Below, in pieces: positions 1-5,943 of a stretch of 7,674 nt of DNA; the stretch's first letter is position 1; each line of letters opens with the position of its first letter. Under the pieces are notes generated by a model that saw only the letters and a list, made by a program, of their open reading frames with translations, was not told the DNA's origin and ran no database searches. A program made the translations under genes and the position numbers. Origin of the DNA: an uncultured Clostridia bacterium (GTDB taxonomy: Bacteria; Bacillota; Clostridia; Christensenellales; Borkfalkiaceae); assembly GCA_944372565.1 (NCBI GenBank), contig CALVZR010000032.1, positions 1 to 7,674 of the forward strand, given 5' to 3'.

Positions 1-60
1 CTGGCAGGTCTTACTTTCATTGCACACAATCGGAGCCTTTTTTCAAGACTCATCGGTTAA
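1..60 (+). CDS. Possible C-terminal tail of an unidentified upstream gene (partial)
   Basis: Frame +1 is open from the left edge to a TAA at 58-60 and would encode 19 residues ending in SLFSRLIG. A plus-strand intrinsic terminator starts 12 bases after the stop, which is where a gene end is expected. The other two plus frames stay open straight through the terminator and are therefore poor candidates. Nothing in 19 residues identifies a family. The stretch could also be 3' untranslated sequence. Position and terminator are seen in the sequence; the coding status is inference. Confidence 0.35.
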   Translation: MAGLTFIAHNRSLFSRLIG

Positions 61-71
61 CCTCTTTTCAA

Positions 72-99
72 CCACGCGACTATCGCGTGGTTTTTCTTT
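72..99 (+). terminator. Intrinsic terminator of the gene to the left
   Basis: An 8-bp perfect stem, CCACGCGA (72-79) with TCGCGTGG (83-90), closes a 3-nt loop and is followed directly by TTTTTCTTT (91-99). This is a standard Rho-independent terminator for plus-strand transcription entering from the left edge. Confidence 0.85.
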
Positions 100-103
100 A
101 TAT

Positions 104-256
104 CAAAAAAAGGCAGTCCCGAAAAAAGGTCCTGCCCAGTCGGTCGGCCGAAACGCGGTTTTTGCTCCCTCGCGGAACCCCGCTCGCCCGAAGATCGGAA
201 AATTTTTCCTTCCTTCCGGACTTTACCGACAGTTACAAAAACGCTTTTTGGTTTAC
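104..256 (-). ncRNA. Candidate orphan small RNA, about 150 nt
   Basis: A near-consensus minus-strand promoter (263-291) would start transcription near 256. A minus-strand hairpin with a seven-U run (105-136) would end it near 104. I find no ATG or GTG-initiated reading frame in between. The RNA can fold on itself. GTCGGU-type bases at 225-230 pair with 139-144 (GUCGGU/ACCGAC), and nested inside, 214-219 pair with 148-153 (CCGGAA/UUUCGG). A GCGG-GGUU-CCGC hairpin lies in the middle. A stretch reading AAAGUCCGGAAGGAAG is reminiscent of short conserved pieces of SRP and RNase P RNA, but the SRP AGCAG partner is absent and the length is far too short for RNase P. I cannot assign it to a known family. 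Transcription and function are inferred. Confidence 0.45.
105..136 (-). terminator. Candidate intrinsic terminator of the minus-strand small RNA
   Basis: Read on the minus strand, GGCAG (136-132) pairs with CTGCC (116-112). Two G-A/A-G appositions and two further G-C pairs extend the stem, with a U-rich loop. Seven U residues (plus-strand A105-A111) follow. The stem is interrupted and so weaker than the other terminators here. It faces the plus-strand terminator at 72-99, as expected for convergent units. Confidence 0.5.
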
Positions 257-262
257 GACATT

Positions 263-291
263 ATTATACAAAAATTCCCCCCGATAGTCAA
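263..291 (-). promoter_or_regulatory. Sigma-A-type promoter, minus strand
   Basis: On the minus strand TTGACT (291-286) and TATAAT (268-263) are separated by exactly 17 bases. The predicted start is near 256. No protein gene lies immediately downstream on this strand, so the promoter points at the small-RNA candidate. An isolated promoter match can arise by chance in AT-rich spacer. Its pairing with a terminator-like hairpin raises its credibility. Confidence 0.55.
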
Positions 292-372
292 CTAAAACAA
301 AACGGCATTTTCAAACTTCTCCCCCGTTCCCGACGGTCGGAAAAGAATTTTTTCAAAACGGCGTTCAATGCG
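292..372. other. Spacer between two divergent promoters, nothing recognised
   Basis: This interval lies between the leftward promoter at 263-291 and the rightward promoter at 373-401. It is AT-rich and contains a short imperfect inverted repeat (CCGACGGTCGG, 333-343 region). I see no gene or convincing operator. Open frames across it are unsupported by ribosome binding sites. Confidence 0.5.
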
Positions 373-401
373 TTGACAATTTTTCCCTGCGGTGGTATAA
401 T
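373..401 (+). promoter_or_regulatory. Consensus extended -10 promoter of the regulator/fakB operon
   Basis: TTGACA (373-378) and TATAAT (396-401) are both perfect sigma-A hexamers with a 17-bp spacer, and TGG (393-395) supplies the extended -10 motif. Transcription should begin near 408. Such a strong core promoter usually needs a repressor, and a perfect palindrome sits just downstream at 418-436. Confidence 0.92.
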
Positions 402-417
402 CAATGACGATAGAAGT

Positions 418-436
418 TAGTTTGAACTTCAAACTA
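418..436. promoter_or_regulatory. FabT-type operator palindrome
   Basis: TAGTTTGAACTTCAAACTA is a perfect 19-bp inverted repeat: 9-bp arms around one central base. It lies about +11 to +29 relative to the predicted start site. Its core, TTTGA-3 nt-TCAAA, matches the streptococcal FabT box as I recall it (ANTTTGATTATCAAATT), differing only in the variable centre and near the edges. Because the downstream gene encodes a FabT-like MarR protein, autoregulation by roadblock or promoter occlusion is the likely function. The palindrome is seen; the binding is inference. Confidence 0.75.
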
Positions 437-443
437 TTTTTGC

Positions 444-455
444 GGAACGGTGATC
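444..455 (+). promoter_or_regulatory. Ribosome binding site that fixes the regulator start at 458
   Basis: GGAACGGTGATC matches the anti-Shine-Dalgarno complement over its last seven bases (GGTGATC) and places the core seven bases before ATG 458. The in-frame ATG at 404 has no such site and lies upstream of the predicted transcription start (about 408), so it cannot be the start of this transcript. Confidence 0.65.
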
Positions 456-457
456 GG

Positions 458-904
458 ATGGACGTGCGCGAAAAATACAACGATTTTTTCGTGAAATGCT
501 TCAACCTCATCCTGAAAAGGGAAAAGGAGATGCTGGTGAGCATCGATAAAACCCTTTCGATGACCGAAATCCACGTGATCGAAGCCGTTTTTTCCGCAGG
601 CGGGGACAATACGCCCAAGCGGGTGGCGCAGACGCTGCGCGTATCGCCGGGCACGCTGACCGCTTCGGTAAACACCCTCGCCGCGAAAGGCTATCTCCGC
701 AAGGAAAAGGACGGCTCGGATAAGCGGGTCATCCGCCTCTTCCTCACCGAAAAGGGCGCACGGGCGAACGCCGTGCACATGCGTTTTCACGAACGCATGG
801 TGGATTCTTTTTTGGAGAACGTGGACGAAAGCGAAGCGAAAAGCCTGATCTCCGCATTGGAGAAACTGAAAGATTTTCTTGGAGATTTCGATGCAAAAAT
901 TTAA
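458..904 (+). CDS. fabT: FabT-like MarR-family transcriptional regulator
   Basis: This 148-residue winged-helix protein has the usual MarR length. Residues about 35-100 form the DNA-binding domain. MTEIHVIEAV starts it, TPKRVAQTLRVSPGTLTASVNTLAAKGYL is the helix-turn-helix (about residues 51-80), and RKEKDGSDKRVIRLFLTEKG is the wing with the conserved D-R salt bridge. The recognition helix pattern (GTLTASVNTL..KGY) and the segment HMRFHERMV after the wing are strikingly like streptococcal FabT, the repressor of the type II fatty-acid synthesis genes that uses acyl-ACP as corepressor (family knowledge). The FabT-type palindrome in its own leader supports this. The next gene is a fatty-acid-binding protein overlapping by 14 bases, so the two are probably coupled. 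MarR membership is certain. The FabT assignment is inference from motif, operator and neighbour, and a different acyl-responsive MarR is possible. Confidence 0.78.
   Translation: MDVREKYNDFFVKCFNLILKREKEMLVSIDKTLSMTEIHVIEAVFSAGGDNTPKRVAQTLRVSPGTLTASVNTLAAKGYLRKEKDGSDKRVIRLFLTEKGARANAVHMRFHERMVDSFLENVDESEAKSLISALEKLKDFLGDFDAKI
881..885 (+). promoter_or_regulatory. Ribosome binding site of the DegV/FakB gene inside the regulator gene
   Basis: GGAGA lies five bases before ATG 891, inside the last codons of the regulator. It rules out the in-frame TTG at 879, which overlaps the site, and indicates translational coupling of the two genes. Confidence 0.75.
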
Positions 905-1739
905 ATTCGTCACCGATTCTTCGGCAGATCTCCCCAAAGAGGTTGCCGAGGCTTTGGATATATCCGTTCTTCCGATCGGCATCACGTTCGGAACGGAAAC
1001 GTATTACGACGGGGTGGACATCACCCCCGCGGAATTTTACGAAAAACTGAGAAACTGCACGGAACTGCCCAAAACCAGCCAGCTCAACCAATACGAATTC
1101 GAAGAGCTGTTCAAACAGTACAAGGGCAGCGGCACGGCGCTCGTCGTCATCCTCATCGGTTCGCAGATGAGCGCGACGTACTCCTCCGCGGTGCGTGCGG
1201 CGGAATCGCTCGGCATGCAGGACGAGGTGCTCCTCGTGGACAGCGGGCTGGTGACTTTTGCGCTCGGCTCTTTCGTCATCGAGGCGAGAAAACTGGCGGA
1301 CGAGACGGCGGATCTGAACGATCTCCGCGCGAAAATAGAGGAACTCCGCCCCCGCGTGAAACTCTACGCGTTCGTGAAAGACCTCAAATATCTGCGCTAC
1401 GGCGGGCGGCTTTCGGCGGCGAGCATGCACATCGCAAACATGCTCCGCATCCATCCCGTGGTCACCATCTCGGGCAAGGTGGACGTCGTATCCAAACAAA
1501 TCGGCGTGGCGAAGTGCTACCGCTATATATTTGAGCGCGCAAAGCAGGAAGCGGACCTGTCGTATCCCGTCTATTTCGGAAATTCCGACTGCCCCGAAGA
1601 AGGCAGGCTTTTTGAAGAGCGCTTTCTTTCGGAAGTGAAAGGCGCGAAGTCTTTCGGCGTGCCGGCACAGATCGGTCCCACGGTGGGCACCCATGCGGGA
1701 CCGGGATGCGTAGGCGTGGTGTTCATCGCGAAAAAATAA
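891..1739 (+). CDS. fakB: DegV-family fatty-acid-binding protein (FakB-like)
   Basis: A complete 282-residue DegV protein of typical family length. FakB proteins hold a free fatty acid in a buried pocket and present its carboxylate to the kinase FakA, which makes acyl-phosphate for phospholipid synthesis (family knowledge). Visible hallmarks: N-terminal VTDSSADLP (7-15), PKTSQ (60-64), SATYSSA (94-100), LKYLRYGGRLS (165-175) and IGPTVGTHAGPGCVG (261-275). T62, S94, R173 and H268 correspond to the fatty-acid carboxylate and kinase-contact positions of FakB. The usual SGTY is SATY here, a conservative change. The gene starts 14 bases inside the regulator and shares its promoter and operator, so expression probably follows fatty-acid status. 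No fakA is in the window; it must lie elsewhere. Family is certain, FakB function likely, and the ligand chain type cannot be read. Confidence 0.9.
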   Translation: MQKFKFVTDSSADLPKEVAEALDISVLPIGITFGTETYYDGVDITPAEFYEKLRNCTELPKTSQLNQYEFEELFKQYKGSGTALVVILIGSQMSATYSSAVRAAESLGMQDEVLLVDSGLVTFALGSFVIEARKLADETADLNDLRAKIEELRPRVKLYAFVKDLKYLRYGGRLSAASMHIANMLRIHPVVTISGKVDVVSKQIGVAKCYRYIFERAKQEADLSYPVYFGNSDCPEEGRLFEERFLSEVKGAKSFGVPAQIGPTVGTHAGPGCVGVVFIAKK

Positions 1740-1770
1740 TTCAGCTCACACAATCCTCACCATAAATGAC

Positions 1771-1810
1771 AATACGAGGGGCGGCGCAACTGCGCCGCCC
1801 CTCGTATTTT
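1771..1810. terminator. Strong hairpin terminator between convergent operons
   Basis: AATACGAGGGGCGGCGC (1771-1787) pairs perfectly with 1792-1808 around an AACT loop, a 17-bp very GC-rich stem. On the plus strand it is followed by TTTTAAATTTT, giving a plausible terminator for the fakB operon. On the minus strand the downstream tract (GTCATTTATGG) is poor in U, so termination of the MFS operon by this hairpin is less sure. It may also be a member of an intergenic palindrome family (see 6902-6921). Confidence 0.8.
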
Positions 1811-1823
1811 AAATTTTCCGCTT

Positions 1824-2423
1824 TCAGTTCTTATATTTCACCTTCACGCCCTTTCCTTCCAGAAAGGCGAGAAATTCGGGCGCGTTCCCCTTCGTGAACC
1901 CGTCCGCAAGGATCAGATGCGCCTGCATCTTCGCGATATACACGAAGATATACCGCCCGCTCGCCACCGCCTCGCGGATCTGCCCGTAAAGCAGCGTGGA
2001 GGATCCCATGGGAATCCCGCCGCTCACGGTGGAGATCTCCAGCCTGTCCGCATAGGCGCGCACGGTCTCCTCCATGCCCTGCGAAAGCGCGTCCGGCACG
2101 TTCTTTTTCGAGGTGGCGACCTTTTTTAAAAGGAGGGGAAAGAACGCGTAGAGCACGGCGAGCGCGAGAAGGATGCCGCCGAGCACGTAATCTTTCATCG
2201 CGATCATCAGCCCGCCCAGCAGGGCGAAGGCGATCGGCCCGACAATCTGAAACACGCCCATCTGTTTTTTGATGGAAAACGACTGGAAATCCGCGTTTTC
2301 CTTTTCCCCGATGAAACTTTTGTTTTCAAAGAGAGCGTCGGAGAAAAAGGGATCCTGTTCCCGTTTTTCCCGCTGCTCTTCCGCGGCGCCTTCGCCCGCG
2401 GTGTTTTCAAATTCTTCGTTCAT
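1824..2423 (-). CDS. Two-TM protein with YcxB-like C-terminal domain
   Basis: 199 residues. Residues 1-50 are acidic and hydrophilic, with no signal peptide. Two hydrophobic segments follow at about 56-76 and 79-99, then a soluble domain from about 105 to the C terminus. The layout and the ending (Y-I-F-V-Y around 158-162, then AHLILADGFTKGNAPEFLAFLEGKG) resemble the YcxB-like domain, a PH-like fold found after paired transmembrane helices in many Bacillota proteins of unknown function. Start codon: ATG 2423 is preceded by GAGGAGGAAG at the right spacing, overlapping the stop codon of the upstream MFS gene (gap 10 bases), so the two are one operon. Function is unknown. A role in modulating the transporter or in membrane homeostasis would be guesswork. 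Confidence 0.75.
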   Translation of the reverse strand: MNEEFENTAGEGAAEEQREKREQDPFFSDALFENKSFIGEKENADFQSFSIKKQMGVFQIVGPIAFALLGGLMIAMKDYVLGGILLALAVLYAFFPLLLKKVATSKKNVPDALSQGMEETVRAYADRLEISTVSGGIPMGSSTLLYGQIREAVASGRYIFVYIAKMQAHLILADGFTKGNAPEFLAFLEGKGVKVKYKN

Positions 2424-2433
2424 ATCTTCCTCC

Positions 2434-3762
2434 TCAGTCGATATCGAAATTTTCGAGTTTGCTCTTCTTGGGCAGGGGCTTGCCGTCGCCGTGGAACACG
2501 AAAAGCATGGTCACGAGGGCGAGCAGCATGAACACCGCCGAATAGAGAAACAGAACTTCCATGCCGAGGCTGTCCATCAGCAGGCCCGAAAGGAAGGGCG
2601 TGGCGATCTGCCCCGCCATGGACGCCGTATAGTAATATCCCGTGAACTTCCCCACCGTGGAGCCCTTGCTCATCTCCACGACCATGGGATAGGAATTGAC
2701 GTTGATGGTCGCCCAGCCCACGCCGCACAGCGCGAAGAACACCGCCATCAGGTAAAACATCGGGTTATTGAAGATGCCGCCCGAAAGGTCGATCTTTACG
2801 CCGAACAGGTTCGCGCCGAGGAAGAACGCGGCGAAAAACGCGACGAACATCACGGCAACGCCGAGCAGGATGGTCTTTTTCCGCCCGATCTTCGAGGCGA
2901 GCAGCCCCGCGGGCACGAACATCGCGATGGCGGCGACCTGCGCCACCATGAGGGGCAGGGAAAAGGAGCCGTCCTGAATGCCCCAGATCTCCTGCGCGTA
3001 AACGGAGAAGGAAGAGGTGACGGCGTTATACGCCATAAACCACAAAAACACCGAAACGAGCAGGTAGATCATGCTCACGGTTTTGGTCTTTCCCAGCTTT
3101 TCGTTCCCCTCGTTTTCGTCCGGCGTATCCTCTATGCCGAAGCGGATCTCGTCCTCTTCGCGCAGGCGGGCGAGTTTGTTTTCCCTTACGAGCGCCAGAA
3201 AGAGCACGAGGAACACGAGCATCAGCCCCGAAACGGCGGCGAAGAGGGGCAGATAGGCGCCGCCGTCGGTAACCATCACGGCGATCAGCCCCAAAGAGAT
3301 CAGCCCGCCGAGCGCGCCCATCAGGTTGATTACGGCGTTCGCCTTGCTGCGCAGGGGTTTCACGGTGACGTCCGGCATGAGGGCGACGGCAGGCGAGCGG
3401 TATATGCTCATAAAAACGAGGGTGAAACACAGCGTGATGAGAAACGCCGTGAGCGAACCGCTGTCCGCACTCGCGCCCACCGCCACGAAACACAGCGCGG
3501 AAAGCACCGTTCCCACCACGATGTACGGCGTGCGCCTGCCCCAGCGGTTTTTGCGGGTCTTGTCCGAAAGCGCGCCGAAGAGCGGCAGCATGAAGAGCGC
3601 CACGATGTTGTCGAGCGCCATAACGATGCCGCGCAGCGCGTTATCGAACCCGAACGTATCCGACAGGATCTTGGAAACGATGTTGTCGTACACCTGCCAG
3701 AACATGGAGATACTCAGAAACACCAGTCCCACGAAAAACGTGTTTTTAATGTTGAGTTTCAT
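2434..3762 (-). CDS. MFS transporter, SLC45/sucrose-transporter-like
   Basis: A 442-residue polytopic membrane protein with about 12 transmembrane segments and a charged central loop (about 193-228). Signatures: GALSDKTRKNRWGRRTPYI (63-81) is the conserved loop between TM2 and TM3. YRSPAVALMPDVTVKPLRSKANA (121-143) is typical of the SLC45/SUC-like branch in Bacillota. A second-half copy of the loop appears as SKIGRKK (290-296). Related proteins carry sugars with protons, but no substrate can be read from the sequence. Start: ATG 3762 has GAGAGGA seven bases upstream. An in-frame ATG 77 codons earlier (3993) is rejected, because that extension would run through the promoter at 3823-3851 and the thrS terminator. 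Own promoter; followed at 10 bases by the YcxB-like gene. Confidence 0.88.
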   Translation of the reverse strand: MKLNIKNTFFVGLVFLSISMFWQVYDNIVSKILSDTFGFDNALRGIVMALDNIVALFMLPLFGALSDKTRKNRWGRRTPYIVVGTVLSALCFVAVGASADSGSLTAFLITLCFTLVFMSIYRSPAVALMPDVTVKPLRSKANAVINLMGALGGLISLGLIAVMVTDGGAYLPLFAAVSGLMLVFLVLFLALVRENKLARLREEDEIRFGIEDTPDENEGNEKLGKTKTVSMIYLLVSVFLWFMAYNAVTSSFSVYAQEIWGIQDGSFSLPLMVAQVAAIAMFVPAGLLASKIGRKKTILLGVAVMFVAFFAAFFLGANLFGVKIDLSGGIFNNPMFYLMAVFFALCGVGWATINVNSYPMVVEMSKGSTVGKFTGYYYTASMAGQIATPFLSGLLMDSLGMEVLFLYSAVFMLLALVTMLFVFHGDGKPLPKKSKLENFDID

Positions 3763-3822
3763 ATGTTTTCCTCTCTTTTCGACGGCGGGGGAACGCGTTT
3801 GCGCCGCACCCTTTTTGTTTTT

Positions 3823-3851
3823 ATTGTACCATAAAAGGGCGCGGCTTTCAA
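3823..3851 (-). promoter_or_regulatory. Promoter of the MFS operon
   Basis: On the minus strand TTGAAA (3851-3846), a 17-bp spacer and TACAAT (3828-3823) with an extended TGG element form a good sigma-A promoter. The predicted start is near 3816, leaving a leader of about 54 nt to ATG 3762. I see no operator or riboswitch in that leader. Confidence 0.8.
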
Positions 3852-3872
3852 TCAAAAAAGCGGTTTTTTGCG

Positions 3873-3915
3873 AAAAAAAAGAACCGCGCGGCGGAAAAAT
3901 TTTTCCGCCGCGCGG
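3873..3915 (-). terminator. Intrinsic terminator of thrS (32-bp perfect palindrome)
   Basis: Bases 3884-3899 are the exact reverse complement of 3900-3915, with no unpaired centre. In RNA the GC-rich outer 11 bp form the stem and AAAAAUUUUU the apex. On the minus strand the stem is followed by TTCTTTTTTTT (3883-3873), which makes termination of thrS strong. The stem starts 19 bases after the thrS stop and ends about 20 bases before the MFS promoter. Confidence 0.92.
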
Positions 3916-3934
3916 GCTGTATTTTGCGTTTGTT

Positions 3935-5866
3935 TCACACCTTTTTGGAGCGGTCTTCCTCCGCGAGTTTGGCGTAAACGTCCTCTTTTGCAAGCGCGCC
4001 GAGGTCGCCTTCCTTCCTGCTCCACACCGAAAGCGTGCCGTTTTCCGCTTCCTTGTCGCCCACGACGAAGAAATACGGCACCTTTTCCAGCCGCGCCTCG
4101 CGGATCTTGTAACCGATCTTCTCGTTGCGCACGTCCGCTTCGGCGCGCAGGCCGCGCGCGGTCAGCTCCTCCGCAACCTGTTTCGCGTAAGCAGCGCTCC
4201 GCTCGGTCACGCAAAGCACCTTCGCCTGCACGGGCGCCAGCCACAGCGGGAACGCCCCCGCGTATTTTTCGATGAGCAGGGCGAGCGTCCTCTCGTAGCA
4301 GCCGATCGAACTTCTGTGGATGACGAAAGGCGTCTTTTTCTCGCCGTTTTCGTCGATATACGTCATGCCGAAAGACTGCCCCGCCGCAAAGTCGAGCTGC
4401 AGCGTGATGAGGGTATCTTCCTTGCCGTACACGTTTTTGATCTGCACGTCGAGTTTGGGTCCGTAGAACGCGGCTTCGCCGTCCGCCTCCACGTAGTCCA
4501 GCCCCAGATCGTCCAAAATGACTTTCATGCGCGCTTCGGTATCCTTCCACGCCTTGTCGTTATCGATGAACTTCGCCTTGTCGGATTTGCCCCGCTTGCT
4601 GAACCGGAAGGTAACGTCCTCGCGCAGCCCCAGGCAGTCGAGGAAATAATAGCTCAAATCGAGGCAGCGGCGGAACTCGTCCTCCACCTGTTCGGGGGTG
4701 CAGATGATGTGCCCGTCGGACAGCGTGAACTGCCTTACGCGGATGAGCCCGTGCATCTCGCCGCTCGCTTCCTTTCTGAACTCCGTGGCGGTTTCGGCAT
4801 AGCGGCAGGGCAGATCGCGGTAACTTTTCAGCCCGTTTTTGTAGATCTGATACTGGAAGGGACAGGTCATCGGGCGGAGCGCCATCGCCTCGGGGCTGTT
4901 CTCGTCGCCGATGATGAACATCTTATCGCGGTAATGGTCCCAGTGCCCGGAAATGCGGTAAAGATCGTGTTTCGCCATATAGGGCGTTTTGGTGAGCATA
5001 AAGCCGCGGCGCTCTTCCTCGTCCTCCACGAAACGCGTTAAGATCTGCATGATCTTCGCGCCCTTGGGCATGATGATGGGCAGCCCCTGCCCCACGACTT
5101 CCTCGGTCATAAAGATGCCGAGTTCCCTGCCGAGTTTGTTATGATCGCGCTTTTTGGCCTCTTCCACGGCGGCGAGGTATTCTTCGAGTTCGGATTTTTT
5201 CTCGAACGCCGTGCCGTAAATGCGGGTGAGCATTTTGTTTTTCTCGTCGCCCCGCCAGTAAGCGCCCGTCACGCTGGTCAGGCGGAAGGCCTTGATCCTC
5301 CCCGTGGAAGGCAGATGCGGCCCGCGGCAGAGGTCGATGAACCCGCCCTGTTTATAAAAGGAGATCTCCTCCCCCTTGGGCAGATCGCCGATGAGTTCCT
5401 TTTTATAAGGCTCGCCGAAATTGTCCATCATTTTGAGGGCGTCCTTGCGGGGCAGGGTGAAGCGCTCTATGGGCAAATCGCTCTTCACGATCTGCTGCAT
5501 CTCCGCCTCGATCTTTTTCAAGTCCTCCTGCGTGATGGGGGTTTTGAAATCGATATCGTAATAAAAGCCGTTCTCTATCACGGGGCCGATGGCGAGTTTG
5601 CAGGTGGGGTAAATGGATTTCACCGCCTGTGCCAGCACGTGCGCCGCGGTGTGGCGGAAAACGTGCAGCCCGTCCTTTTCTTTGAGCGTGACGATCTCCA
5701 GCGCGCAGTCCCCTTCGGGAACGTAAGACAAATCGACGAGTTTGCCGTCCACCCTGCCGCAGACGGCGTTCCGGAAAAGCCCTTCGCCGATGCTCTTCGC
5801 GATCTCTCCCACCGTTTTCCCGTTCTCGGCTTCGAGAACGGAACCGTCCTTCAATGTGATCTTCAT
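3935..5866 (-). CDS. thrS: Threonyl-tRNA synthetase
   Basis: Class II enzyme that charges tRNA-Thr in the cytoplasm. It is 643 residues, full length (E. coli is about 642). Domains: TGS (1-60); editing domain with HTAAH (72-76) and CRGPH (180-184), which together carry the conserved metal-site-like histidines and cysteine; class II core (about 245-540); anticodon-binding domain (about 545-640, NEKIGYKIREA conserved). Catalytic zinc ligands are present as C335, H386 and H517; motif 2 arginine is R364 and motif 3 arginine R526. Oddities: the usual MNCPGH is MTCPFQ (333-338), the usual QDDAH is LSDGH, and motif 3 reads HRSSIGCYER. This suggests a divergent bacterial subtype with intact zinc ligands. 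Start ATG 5866 follows GGAGAGAGG. Regulated by the T-box leader immediately upstream; terminated at 3873-3915. Identity is certain. Confidence 0.98.
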   Translation of the reverse strand: MKITLKDGSVLEAENGKTVGEIAKSIGEGLFRNAVCGRVDGKLVDLSYVPEGDCALEIVTLKEKDGLHVFRHTAAHVLAQAVKSIYPTCKLAIGPVIENGFYYDIDFKTPITQEDLKKIEAEMQQIVKSDLPIERFTLPRKDALKMMDNFGEPYKKELIGDLPKGEEISFYKQGGFIDLCRGPHLPSTGRIKAFRLTSVTGAYWRGDEKNKMLTRIYGTAFEKKSELEEYLAAVEEAKKRDHNKLGRELGIFMTEEVVGQGLPIIMPKGAKIMQILTRFVEDEEERRGFMLTKTPYMAKHDLYRISGHWDHYRDKMFIIGDENSPEAMALRPMTCPFQYQIYKNGLKSYRDLPCRYAETATEFRKEASGEMHGLIRVRQFTLSDGHIICTPEQVEDEFRRCLDLSYYFLDCLGLREDVTFRFSKRGKSDKAKFIDNDKAWKDTEARMKVILDDLGLDYVEADGEAAFYGPKLDVQIKNVYGKEDTLITLQLDFAAGQSFGMTYIDENGEKKTPFVIHRSSIGCYERTLALLIEKYAGAFPLWLAPVQAKVLCVTERSAAYAKQVAEELTARGLRAEADVRNEKIGYKIREARLEKVPYFFVVGDKEAENGTLSVWSRKEGDLGALAKEDVYAKLAEEDRSKKV

Positions 5867-5881
5867 AACCTCTCTCCTTAT

Positions 5882-5943
5882 AAAAAAATCCTTAAAACCC
5901 GTATCGGTTTTAAGGACGAAAATTTTTTCCGCGGTTCCACCTT
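5882..5943 (-). terminator. T-box antiterminator/terminator switch
   Basis: The terminator is an 11-bp stem (5916-5906 with 5899-5889, loop 5905-5900) followed by seven U residues (5888-5882), ending two bases before the thrS Shine-Dalgarno sequence. The alternative antiterminator pairs AAGG and GCG of the T-box (5943-5930) with CGTCCTT (5918-5912), which includes the first arm of the terminator. The two structures are therefore mutually exclusive. Confidence 0.92.

Noticed and set aside
104..256. The small-RNA candidate as SRP (4.5S) or RNase P RNA
   Set aside because: It contains GUCCGGAAGGAAG, which recalls the SRP tetraloop region, and AAAGUCCGG, which recalls RNase P. The required partner AGCAG of SRP domain IV is missing, and 150 nt is far too short for RNase P RNA.
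20..295. Plus-strand open frame of 91 codons at the left edge
   Set aside because: It reads straight through an intrinsic terminator hairpin and a second hairpin, has no ribosome binding site, and its composition looks like random spacer.
404..457. Upstream ATG at 404 as the start of the FabT-like regulator
   Set aside because: It lies between the -10 box and the predicted transcription start, would make the palindromic operator coding, and has no ribosome binding site. ATG 458 has a good one, and the resulting 148 residues fit the family length.
744..1694. Minus-strand open frame opposite the DegV/FakB gene
   Set aside because: Arg/His-rich shadow of a gene with every DegV signature on the plus strand; no supporting ribosome binding site.
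2269..3834. Long plus-strand open frame of about 520 codons opposite the MFS gene
   Set aside because: Its translation is rich in His, Arg, Glu and Gln with no recognisable domain, as expected from the reverse complement of a GC-rich hydrophobic gene. The minus strand has a clear MFS protein, ribosome binding site and promoter.
3763..3993. N-terminal 77-codon extension of the MFS transporter
   Set aside because: The extension spans the MFS promoter and the thrS terminator, contains no MFS features, and ATG 3762 has a good ribosome binding site.
3326..5041. Long plus-strand open frame of about 570 codons opposite thrS and the MFS gene
   Set aside because: It runs across a terminator, a promoter and two unmistakable minus-strand genes, and its translation shows no protein family features.
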